From contig JAPKHC010000051.1 of assembly GCA_026647215.1 (NCBI GenBank), positions 1-35,760 of the forward strand: a stretch of DNA of 35,760 bases. The letters are read 5' to 3'. Every line of letters begins with the position of its first letter. The first letter of the stretch is position 1. This stretch comes from F1-120-MAGs118 sp013360535 (GTDB taxonomy: Bacteria; Planctomycetota; UBA1135; GCA-002686595). The notes under the pieces were generated by a model. The model made no database searches. It saw nothing but the letters and a program-made list of their open reading frames with translations, and had not been told where the DNA came from. The translations under genes were made by a program, and so were the position numbers. Below, one piece after another: positions 24,065-30,770 of this stretch.

Positions 24065-24794
24065 GCGCGTACGTGCTGTCGTCTTCCTGAATCTGGTAGC
24101 GCAGGCCGACGCTCGCGAACTCGAGGAAGTGCGCGCGTGCGCCGACCTCCCACGACAGCACCTCATCTTCCGAGAGCAGCGCCTGCAGGTCGGTCCAGCG
24201 CGCGCCGCCGTTGAGCTCGAGCCCGCCGGTCGGCCACGGCAACGCGATCCAGCGCAGTCCGGTGAACGCGGTCCAGCCGTCGTTGGTGTCGTCGAGGTTG
24301 GTGAGCTGGTCGCTGTCGATGTCGGCATAGAGCCAGGCGGCCTCGCCGACGACGTCGACACGCTCCGCGAGCGGCAGGTGCACGCCGACACCGAGCGCGA
24401 ATTGACGGTTCGAGAAGTCGCCGAACGTGCTGGTGCCGGGGCCGACTCCCGCGAGCAACTTGCCACCGCCCGTGCCTCCGGCGGCGCCGACGTCGACGTT
24501 CTCGAGGTCTTCCTTGGCGTATTCGACGTAGAGGTAGAACAGGTCGAACAGGTCGAGCGAACCGCGCAGGTACACCGAGTCGGTGGCTTCGTCATAGGCG
24601 TCGACGTCGGTCGAGAAGTAACCGCCCTCGATGTAGGTGTAGCCGAGGAGCGAGCGCCCGGCCGCCTGCGGAACCGCGGCGGCGGCGAACATGCGCTCGA
24701 AGGCCGCCGGCTCGGGCGCGGCCAGCGGATCGAGCGGCGCAGGCGTCGAGAGCAGCGAAGCGGAAGCGAGGGCGACGGTGCAGAAGGAGAGCAT
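24042..24794 (-). CDS. Outer-membrane beta-barrel-like protein
   Basis: A 250-residue protein with an N-terminal signal peptide (about 1-18). From about residue 48 it is built of alternating-hydrophobic strands rich in Tyr, Phe, Trp and Gly (Gly-Tyr-Thr-Tyr-Ile-Glu-Gly-Gly-Tyr-Phe, Leu-Phe-Asp-Leu-Phe-Tyr-Leu-Tyr-Val-Glu-Tyr, Gly-Leu-Arg-Trp-Ile). It ends in Ala-Leu-Asn-Ala-Arg-Leu-Ser-Leu, consistent with a closing strand. Acidic loops (Asp-Ile-Asp-Ser-Asp, Asp-Asp-Thr-Asn-Asp) may bind cations. This suggests a small outer-membrane barrel; no porin family can be named. AGGAT precedes ATG 24794. The 3' end overlaps the neighbouring convergent gene by 23 bp. Confidence 0.72.
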   Translation of the reverse strand: MLSFCTVALASASLLSTPAPLDPLAAPEPAAFERMFAAAAVPQAAGRSLLGYTYIEGGYFSTDVDAYDEATDSVYLRGSLDLFDLFYLYVEYAKEDLENVDVGAAGGTGGGKLLAGVGPGTSTFGDFSNRQFALGVGVHLPLAERVDVVGEAAWLYADIDSDQLTNLDDTNDGWTAFTGLRWIALPWPTGGLELNGGARWTDLQALLSEDEVLSWEVGARAHFLEFASVGLRYQIQEDDSTYALNARLSL

Positions 24795-24922
24795 GGGGGG
24801 CAGATCCTGTCGTGGAGCCGGGCGGCGTCGAACCTTGGAGGCGCAACATGCTACCGAGTCGCAATTTGGCGCGAAATGGCCCGCCCGTCCGCAGGGCTCG
24901 CGCTCTCGTTCGCCCGAGAATC

Positions 24923-25288
24923 TCAGTTGCCGCGTTGGACCTCGGCGAAGCCGTGCTCGGTGAGCCACGCGACGACGCGGTCGGGCTGGTCGCCCTGCAC
25001 GACGAGCGCGTTGTTCTCGACGCGTGCGCCGGTGCCCAGCGAGCGCGCGAGCTCCTTCGCGAGCTTCTCGAGCGGATGCCCCGACAGACCGGGACCTTCG
25101 GCGAGCGTGACGGCCTTGCCACCGCGGCCCGAACGTTCGCGGCGCACGGTGACGCGGCCGGAATAGCGCTTTTCCTTGGGCTTTTCGGCGTCTCTTGCGT
25201 TCGCGGGCGCCGCCGCGGGCCCCGGAGGCAAGGGCCCGAGCTTGTCGCGCAGCGCGGCGAAAGGGTTGTTCGTCGGCTTGTCGCTCAC
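24923..25288 (-). CDS. SUI1/YciH-family translation initiation factor homologue
   Basis: A 121-residue protein with a short Pro/Ala-rich N-terminus and a SUI1 (eIF1-type) domain at about 44-116: Val-Thr-Val-Arg-Arg-Glu-Arg-Ser-Gly-Arg-Gly-Gly-Lys-Ala-Val-Thr, then Leu-Ala-Lys-Glu-Leu-Ala-Arg-Ser-Leu-Gly-Thr-Gly-Ala, and Val-Val-Gln-Gly-Asp. Bacterial YciH proteins share this fold with eIF1; their role is thought to be in initiation fidelity or translation under stress. The start is GTG 25288, which overlaps the TGA of the upstream M1 peptidase as GTGA, implying translational coupling. Longer in-frame versions would lie inside the peptidase gene and are rejected. Confidence 0.9.
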   Translation of the reverse strand: MSDKPTNNPFAALRDKLGPLPPGPAAAPANARDAEKPKEKRYSGRVTVRRERSGRGGKAVTLAEGPGLSGHPLEKLAKELARSLGTGARVENNALVVQGDQPDRVVAWLTEHGFAEVQRGN

Positions 25289-27723
25289 TGCTTGTTTCCG
25301 CCCGGTGCGCTGGGGTCCGCAGGCTTCTCGGCGTCCTTGGCGGCCTTCTCCTCGGCCTTCTTCGCGGCTTCGGCCTTGGCCTTCTCCGCGTCGCGCGCTT
25401 CCTGCATCGGATTGCGTGCGCCGCCCGTGGGCGCCGCGCCGCTGCGACCGCGCCCGCCGCCGCCCGCGCGCAATTGCAGGCGCGTTTCGGCGAGCTCCGC
25501 CGGCCACGTGTTGTTCGCGAGCTCGACGTCCGCGGTCTCGAGGTGCGGGTCGAGCACCAGCTTCACGAGCTCCTTGTCGCTCGCGAACATCTTGGTGACC
25601 TTCTCCGCGCCCTTGCGCCAGACCGTCACCGGAACGCGCAATTCCTCGGTCGTCCCGTCGGCGTAGTGCGCTTCGAGCACCACCGGCATCACGAGCCCGC
25701 CGACGTTCTTCACGTCGACGAGGTAGAAGCTCAGGCGGCTGTGCAGCAGCTCGCGCTGCTTGTCGTCGAGGTCCTTCAGGAGCTTCGCGTAGTCGTCGAG
25801 GTCCTTGTCGGTGATCTCGAGGTCGTCGTACTTGTTGTAGAAGTCCGCGAGCTCGGGGAATTCGTCGATGCGCGTGCGCTGGCCGGCGTTGTTGCGCTCG
25901 GCGAGCGTCTGGGGGCCGCCGTCGCGCTTGGCCTTCGCGAGCGGCTTCTCGACGTTGGGATCGCGCGTGTCGATGCGGTAGACGCGGATGCGGTCGACCG
26001 ACATGTCGCAGGCCTTCGTCGAATAGAACCAGCCGCGCCAGAACCAGTCGAGGTCGACCGCGCTGGCGTCTTCCATCGTGCGGAAGAAGTCGGGCGGGTG
26101 CGGACGCTTGAACTGCCAGCGCTGGGCGTACTCGCGGAACGCGAAGTCGAACAGCTCGCGGCCCATCACGCTCTCGCGCAGCACGTTGAGCGCCGTCGCC
26201 GGCTTCGCGTAGGCGTTGCTGCCCATGTTCAGCACCGAGTCGGCGGCCGTCATGATCGGCGTCTGGCCCGTGCTCTTCATGTAGCCCGTGATCTTCGCCG
26301 GCTCGCCGCGGCTCGAGGGGTAGTCAGGCTCCCATTCCTGCTCGGCGATGTACTGCAGGAACGTGTTGAGGCCTTCATCCATCCACGTCCACTGACGCTC
26401 GTCGGAGTTGACGATCATGGGGAAGAAGTTGTGGCCGACCTCGTGGATCACGACCGAGATCAGGCCGTATTTCGTGCCTTTCGAGTACGTGCCGTCGGAC
26501 TCGGGCCGCGGGCCGTTGAAGCAGATCATCGGGTACTCCATGCCACCGACCGGGCCGTTGACCGAGATCGCGGTGGGGTAGGGATACGCGAACGTGTGCT
26601 TCGAATAGACGTCGAGCGTGTGGCAGATCGCGTGCGTGGAGTACTTGCTCCACAGCGGCTCGCCTTCCTTCGGGTAGTAGCTCATCGCCCACACCGGATT
26701 GCCCTGCACCTCGTGGCGCAGCGCGTCCCAGATGAACTTGCGCGAGCTAGCCCAGGCGAAATCGCGCACGTTGTCGGCGCGGAACACCCAGGTCTTCCGG
26801 CCCTCGGGCTTGTGCGACTCGTTGGCCTTCGCCTCGTCGGGAGTGACGATGAAGACAGGCGTTTTCGAGCTCTCGGCCTGCACGAGACGCTCGCGTTGCG
26901 TGGCGCTGAGCACCTGCTCGGGGTTCTGCAGCGTGCCGGTCGCGGCGACGACGTGGTCGTCGGGCACGTTGATGCTCACGACATAGTCGCCGAACTCGAG
27001 CGTGAACTCGCCGCCGCCGAGATACTGCTTGTGCTGCCAGCCGTCGACGTCGGTGTAGGCCGCCATGCGCGGGAACCACTGCGCGATCTCGTAGATGATG
27101 TTCCCGTCCTTCTCGAAACGCTCGTAGCCCGTGCGGCCACCGTATTCCTTCGAGTTGTTGACGGCGTAATTCCAGTCGATCGAGAACGCGACCTGCGCGC
27201 CGGGCTCGAGCGGCCTGGGCAGATCGATGCGCATCATCGTGTCGACGATCACGTGCTCGAGCGGAGCGCCCGTCGCGTCCGTGACCGCGGTCACCTTCGA
27301 GCCGCCATCGAACTTGCGGCGCTCGAGCGAGCGGCGCACCGACTCGAAGCTCGAGTTGTCCATCTCCGGGCTGATCGACGTCAGCACCGCGTGCGATTCG
27401 GGCGAAAAGAGGTTCGCGTCGAGCTGCACCCACAGGTACGCGAGCCGGTCGGGCGAGTGGTTCGAGTAGGTGATCGTCTCGTGGCCCGTCACGTGCTGGC
27501 GCTCGTCGTCGAGCTCGACCGCGATCACGTAGTCCGCGCGCTGCTGCCAATACTCGTGGCCCGGCGCTCCCGAGGCGGTGCGGTACGTGTTGGGCGTCGG
27601 CAGCGTCTCCGTCAGCTGGCGAAACGGGTCGGGGACGGGGTTTTCCTCGACACCGAAGGCGATGCGCAGTCCGAACAGGCCGATCAGGCCGAGGGCGAGC
27701 GCGACGCGCGGGGAACGTTGCAT
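25285..27723 (-). CDS. M1-family zinc metallopeptidase, exported
   Basis: An 812-residue protein with an N-terminal signal/anchor (about 5-24). The M1 signature is complete: His-Glu-Val-Gly-His at 427-431 and, 18 residues later, Glu450 in Trp-Met-Asp-Glu-Gly, the zinc ligands and base. A Gly-Gly-Met-Glu-Tyr-Pro motif replaces the Gly-x-Met-Glu-Asn exopeptidase motif of classical aminopeptidases. The N-terminal beta domain has the usual Tyr-Ser-Asn-His-Ser-Pro-Asp-x-Leu and Leu-Trp-Val-Gln-Leu-Asp strands. The C-terminus is a ~45-residue Ala/Lys/Glu-rich tail. It probably trims peptides in the periplasm. A CGGAGAC element sits about 15 bp before ATG 27723. It forms a transcription unit with the overlapping SUI1 gene downstream. 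Confidence 0.94.
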   Translation of the reverse strand: MQRSPRVALALGLIGLFGLRIAFGVEENPVPDPFRQLTETLPTPNTYRTASGAPGHEYWQQRADYVIAVELDDERQHVTGHETITYSNHSPDRLAYLWVQLDANLFSPESHAVLTSISPEMDNSSFESVRRSLERRKFDGGSKVTAVTDATGAPLEHVIVDTMMRIDLPRPLEPGAQVAFSIDWNYAVNNSKEYGGRTGYERFEKDGNIIYEIAQWFPRMAAYTDVDGWQHKQYLGGGEFTLEFGDYVVSINVPDDHVVAATGTLQNPEQVLSATQRERLVQAESSKTPVFIVTPDEAKANESHKPEGRKTWVFRADNVRDFAWASSRKFIWDALRHEVQGNPVWAMSYYPKEGEPLWSKYSTHAICHTLDVYSKHTFAYPYPTAISVNGPVGGMEYPMICFNGPRPESDGTYSKGTKYGLISVVIHEVGHNFFPMIVNSDERQWTWMDEGLNTFLQYIAEQEWEPDYPSSRGEPAKITGYMKSTGQTPIMTAADSVLNMGSNAYAKPATALNVLRESVMGRELFDFAFREYAQRWQFKRPHPPDFFRTMEDASAVDLDWFWRGWFYSTKACDMSVDRIRVYRIDTRDPNVEKPLAKAKRDGGPQTLAERNNAGQRTRIDEFPELADFYNKYDDLEITDKDLDDYAKLLKDLDDKQRELLHSRLSFYLVDVKNVGGLVMPVVLEAHYADGTTEELRVPVTVWRKGAEKVTKMFASDKELVKLVLDPHLETADVELANNTWPAELAETRLQLRAGGGGRGRSGAAPTGGARNPMQEARDAEKAKAEAAKKAEEKAAKDAEKPADPSAPGGNKQ

Positions 27724-27813
27724 GGGCAGGGTCTCCGAGGGGTAGGGAGCGAGACGGCCAAGAGCCTACGGGGGCGCGCGCGACTTGGCATCGGACTGCG
27801 GACGCGGATCGCC

Positions 27814-28962
27814 TCAGGGAGACCGAAGTCTCACGCGCAGGAAGCGCGGCCAGTACAGGCTCGCGTCGCGCGCGACCTGCCAGAAATCGAGCGAATTCAC
27901 GACGTAACTGACGGCCAGCTCGTCGTCCGACGACAGCGTCGCGTGCGCCTTCGCCGCATAGGTGAGGAGCAGCGGATCGCGGCGCGCTTCCGGGCAGCGC
28001 GCGAGCTCGAGCGGCTCCGACCACGGGCCCCAGGCCTGCGGCGCCGAACGCGCGAGGATGCGCTCCGAGAGGCCATTTTCGGTGTACACGATCACGAACC
28101 GGCCGCGCGCGCGCTGGTGCAGCACCGCCGCCTCCGAGCCCATGCCGTCGAAGAGCCGCGAGGCGCGCCGGAAATCGGCCTGCCATTCGCCGTCGGCGAG
28201 GAAGCGCCACGCGTCGGGCTCGCTCGCGCTCCCGACCGGAACGCGCGCGAGGATCAGGTGCCGCGTGCGGAACGTGTCGATCACGTCCTCGGTCCCGTAG
28301 GCATACAGGAAGCCGTCGTGGACGAGCGCCGCGCAGCCGAACGTGCGCTCGCGTTCGGGCGTGAACTTGGCGTGGGGGAAGGGCGCGAGCTCGAAGCGCC
28401 AAGCGAGCGGGTCGTCGCCGCGGAAGTCGGCCGTGCTCGCCAGCCACAGCCCGCAGGAGCGGAACCCGAACACGCCCGGGTCCTCGGTGCGCTCGATCTG
28501 CGGCAGGAACAGCCACAGGCGGCCGTCCGCGACGGCGCCCGCCTGCAGCCAGAACCAGCCGCGGCCGTCGGGCGGCGCGAGGAAGGCGTTCGGGGCGCCC
28601 TCGCCGTCCCGGCGGATCGAGAAGTCGAGGCGCGGCCCCGCGGCCGTGCTCCGCATCAGCCCGACCGTGTTGTTGACGATGCCGGCGTCGGTGCGGTGGC
28701 CGTCGCGGATCGAGCCGACCCACGTGTCGCTGAACAGCCACAGCGTGCGCCCGCCGCCGAGCGCGACCGAGTGCGCCCCGTCGGCGCCGATCCAGCCGTC
28801 CTCGCGCTGGAAGAGCCGGTCGAGCTCCGGCCAAGGCTCCGACGCGACGACCTCGAGCGGCACGGGACCCACCTCGGGCAGCCGCGCGGGCTCCACGCAG
28901 GCCGCCAGCGCGGCCAGCGACCCGGCGACCAGACGAACGACGGCTCGAGCGGGCGCTCCCAT
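27814..28962 (-). CDS. DUF4185-like beta-propeller lipoprotein
   Basis: A 382-residue protein with a signal peptide ending in a lipobox-like Leu-Ala-Ala-Cys (about Cys22). The mature part resembles DUF4185 and related five-bladed propellers near glycosidase families: Gly-Ala-Asp-Gly-Ala-His-Ser-Val-Ala-Leu-Gly-Gly-Gly-Arg, Leu-Trp-Leu-Phe-Ser-Asp-Thr-Trp-Val-Gly, and Asn-Asn-Thr-Val-Gly-Leu-Met-Arg are characteristic, as is the late Asp-Glu-Leu-Ala-Val-Ser-Tyr. It is a likely surface carbohydrate-binding or hydrolysing protein; catalysis is not established. ATG 28962 is chosen for the signal peptide. It is divergent from the ECF operon across a 201-bp gap. Confidence 0.83.
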   Translation of the reverse strand: MGAPARAVVRLVAGSLAALAACVEPARLPEVGPVPLEVVASEPWPELDRLFQREDGWIGADGAHSVALGGGRTLWLFSDTWVGSIRDGHRTDAGIVNNTVGLMRSTAAGPRLDFSIRRDGEGAPNAFLAPPDGRGWFWLQAGAVADGRLWLFLPQIERTEDPGVFGFRSCGLWLASTADFRGDDPLAWRFELAPFPHAKFTPERERTFGCAALVHDGFLYAYGTEDVIDTFRTRHLILARVPVGSASEPDAWRFLADGEWQADFRRASRLFDGMGSEAAVLHQRARGRFVIVYTENGLSERILARSAPQAWGPWSEPLELARCPEARRDPLLLTYAAKAHATLSSDDELAVSYVVNSLDFWQVARDASLYWPRFLRVRLRSP

Positions 28963-29052
28963 GGCGTGCGACGCCCAAAGACCACACCCGGCCCCTCCGC
29001 GCAACGCCCCGACCCGCCGCCAACCCGGCGTCCGCCCGCCCGTACCCTCCCC

Positions 29053-29080
29053 GGAACCGCCTTCCTGACCCCTTCCGTGG
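29053..29080 (+). promoter_or_regulatory. Candidate autoregulatory ECF promoter of the sigma-factor operon
   Basis: GGAACC (29053-29058), 17 bp, CGTGG (29076-29080) resembles ECF-type -35/-10 promoters and lies about 85 bp before the sigma gene's ATG. ECF factors usually drive their own operon. A second GGAACC at 29115-29120 lacks a partner at the right spacing. Motif evidence only. Confidence 0.3.
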
Positions 29081-29163
29081 CACTTTCGCCCCACCTCAGG
29101 GTCGCGCGGGAATAGGAACCCGCCGCGGGCGTCGATAGGCTCGCCGTGCACTCCGCCGTTCCC

Positions 29164-29775
29164 ATGGAAGCCGCCTCGAAGGACGATCTCCGGCTGGTCA
29201 CCGAGACCCTGGCCGGGAACCAGCTCTCCTTCCAGCTCTTGGTCGAGCGCTACCAGCAGCGCATGTTCGCGCTGGTCCGGCACTACACGCGCAACCCCGT
29301 CGAGATCGAGGACATCGTCCAAGACACGTTCCTCAAGGCCTACACGCGCCTGCCAAGTTTCCAGCAAGCTTCCAGCTTCTACACCTGGCTCTGCCGGATC
29401 GCGATCAACACGGCGCTCGACTTCCAAAAGCGCGTCGGCCGCAACCCGGTGCGCGGCGTCGAGGATCCCGAGCTGGCGCTCAGCCCCGACGGCATCGAAG
29501 GCTCGCGGCCCACGGGCACGCGCCTTCCGGCGCCGGACGCGCGGCTGGAACGCGACGAGATCGCGCGCATCACCCAGGCGGTGCTCGAGGAGATCCCCGA
29601 GATCTTCCGCACGGTGCTCGTGCTCCGCGAGTTCGAGGAGCTGAGCTACCAGGACATCGCCGACGTGCTCGGCATCTCGATCGGCACCGTCGAATCGCGC
29701 CTGTTCCGGGCGCGCGCCCGTTTCAAGGACAAGCTGCTCGCTCTGCACCCCGAGTTCGGCGAAGGCTGGAGTTAG
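29164..29775 (+). CDS. ECF-type RNA polymerase sigma factor (sigma-70 family)
   Basis: A 203-residue sigma factor with only regions 2 and 4, the ECF layout. Region 2 includes Tyr-Gln-Gln-Arg-Met-Phe-Ala-Leu-Val, the Glu-Asp-Ile-Val-Gln-Asp-Thr-Phe-Leu-Lys-Ala-Tyr core-binding motif and Ser-Phe-Tyr-Thr-Trp-Leu-Cys-Arg-Ile-Ala. Region 4 is a helix-turn-helix: Glu-Leu-Ser-Tyr-Gln-Asp-Ile-Ala-Asp-Val-Leu, then Gly-Thr-Val-Glu-Ser-Arg-Leu-Phe-Arg-Ala-Arg. It directs polymerase to a regulon, presumably on an envelope signal. GTG 29146 is an alternative start, 4 bp after a TAGGCT box; ATG 29164 is the conservative choice. The anti-sigma gene follows after 4 bp. Confidence 0.95.
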   Translation: MEAASKDDLRLVTETLAGNQLSFQLLVERYQQRMFALVRHYTRNPVEIEDIVQDTFLKAYTRLPSFQQASSFYTWLCRIAINTALDFQKRVGRNPVRGVEDPELALSPDGIEGSRPTGTRLPAPDARLERDEIARITQAVLEEIPEIFRTVLVLREFEELSYQDIADVLGISIGTVESRLFRARARFKDKLLALHPEFGEGWS

Positions 29776-29779
29776 AACG

Positions 29780-30316
29780 ATGGAATTCACCTGCAAGGAA
29801 GCTGTGCCGATGATCGGCGCCTATCTCGATGGCGAGCTGTCGCCGGCGAGCGCCGCGCTGCTGCGTCCGCACCTGCTCGAGTGCCCCGCCTGCCGCAACT
29901 CCACCGCCGACGGCCGCGCCCTCCAGCGCTGGTTCACCCCGCTGCGGAAGAGCCCCTCGGCCCCGGCCGTCCCGTCGGGCTTCGCCGCCCGCGTCGCGCG
30001 GCGTGCGGTGGCCGGCGACACCGGCGAGCGCACCGCTCCGGTCGCCCAGGAGGGCAAGCTGCTCCCGTTCGTGCTGCGGCTGACGGCCGCGGCCGCCGCT
30101 GTGACCCTGCTGCTCGCCCTCGGCGTGCGCCTGCGCTCGCGCCCCGACGCCGGCAACCTGTCCGCCGACGACCGCAAGCCGCTCTCGATGACCCAGATCC
30201 AGTCGGAACTCGACCGCCTCAACGGCGTCGTGCCGACCGAGCCCGCTGCGAACGAGACGACCCCCGCCGAGGGTCGCGCCGCACGCGCGAAGAAGCGCGC
30301 CAACGGCGAACGCTAG
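29780..30316 (+). CDS. Zinc-finger (zf-HC2) transmembrane anti-sigma factor
   Basis: A 178-residue protein with an N-terminal anti-sigma zinc finger: Cys5 and His31-x3-Cys35-x2-Cys38 (Arg-Pro-His-Leu-Leu-Glu-Cys-Pro-Ala-Cys), preceded by Tyr-Leu-Asp-Gly-Glu-Leu. A single transmembrane helix spans about residues 97-118, leaving about 60 residues outside the membrane. The family holds its cognate ECF factor at the membrane until a signal releases it. Close spacing to the sigma gene (4 bp) indicates co-translation and stoichiometric control. A short, partly charged C-terminus would be the sensor side. Confidence 0.93.
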   Translation: MEFTCKEAVPMIGAYLDGELSPASAALLRPHLLECPACRNSTADGRALQRWFTPLRKSPSAPAVPSGFAARVARRAVAGDTGERTAPVAQEGKLLPFVLRLTAAAAAVTLLLALGVRLRSRPDAGNLSADDRKPLSMTQIQSELDRLNGVVPTEPAANETTPAEGRAARAKKRANGER

Positions 30317-30326
30317 GCTCCCGGCC

Positions 30327-30725
30327 GTGATCGACAACCTGCGCCTGTGGATCGGTGTGCTCGCCGTCGCCTGCTTCGCCGCGGGCCTGACGGCGGGTGC
30401 GTTTCTGACCGAAGCGCGTGCCGAGGCGCGCAGCGAGGCCTCGCGAGCCGCCGACGTGCCGTTCGCCGACTACCGGCGCGCGCTGGTCGAGCGTTTCCAG
30501 CTCGAGCCGGAGCGTGAGCGCCTGTTCGCGGAGGTGCTGCGCACCTACCAGCAGGGCATCGACGACGCCGGCGCGCGCCTCCTGCGCGAGCACCGCCCCG
30601 AGCTCGAGCGCGAGCTCGCCGATCTCGGCGCTCGCTATCAGGCCTACATTCGCGATCATGTCCTGCCGCCCGAGCGCCGTTCGGAGTTCGACGCGCTCTC
30701 CTCCCAGTGGCGGACGCTCCAGTAG
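30327..30725 (+). CDS. Small membrane-anchored helical protein in the ECF operon
   Basis: A 132-residue protein starting at GTG 30327. One N-terminal transmembrane helix (about 7-27) is followed by an extramembrane, strongly helical, Glu/Arg-rich domain with coiled-coil character (Arg-Ala-Leu-Val-Glu-Arg-Phe-Gln-Leu-Glu-Pro-Glu-Arg-Glu-Arg-Leu). The Leu-x-Pro-Glu-Arg-Glu-x-Leu-Phe and Gly-x-x-x-Ala-Gly pattern recalls Spy/CnrX-type periplasmic sensors that partner ECF systems, but this is only a resemblance. It follows the anti-sigma gene by 10 bp, and TAGGCT at 30314-30319 stands 7 bp before the GTG, so it may also have its own leaderless transcript. Function unknown. Confidence 0.82.
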   Translation: MIDNLRLWIGVLAVACFAAGLTAGAFLTEARAEARSEASRAADVPFADYRRALVERFQLEPERERLFAEVLRTYQQGIDDAGARLLREHRPELERELADLGARYQAYIRDHVLPPERRSEFDALSSQWRTLQ

Positions 30726-30770
30726 CCCACTTCCCGCTCCCACGACCCCAGCCCGTAGTCAGAACGAACC

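Noticed and set aside
29077..29092. TGGCAC at about 29078 as a second sigma-54 promoter
   Set aside because: No TTGC follows at the right spacing; the GG-to-GC distance is wrong.
29115..29141. Second GGAACC (29115) with GTCGATA as an ECF promoter
   Set aside because: The spacer is only 10 bp, too short for ECF promoters. The GCGGG/CCCGC inverted repeat around it is explained by GC-rich composition.
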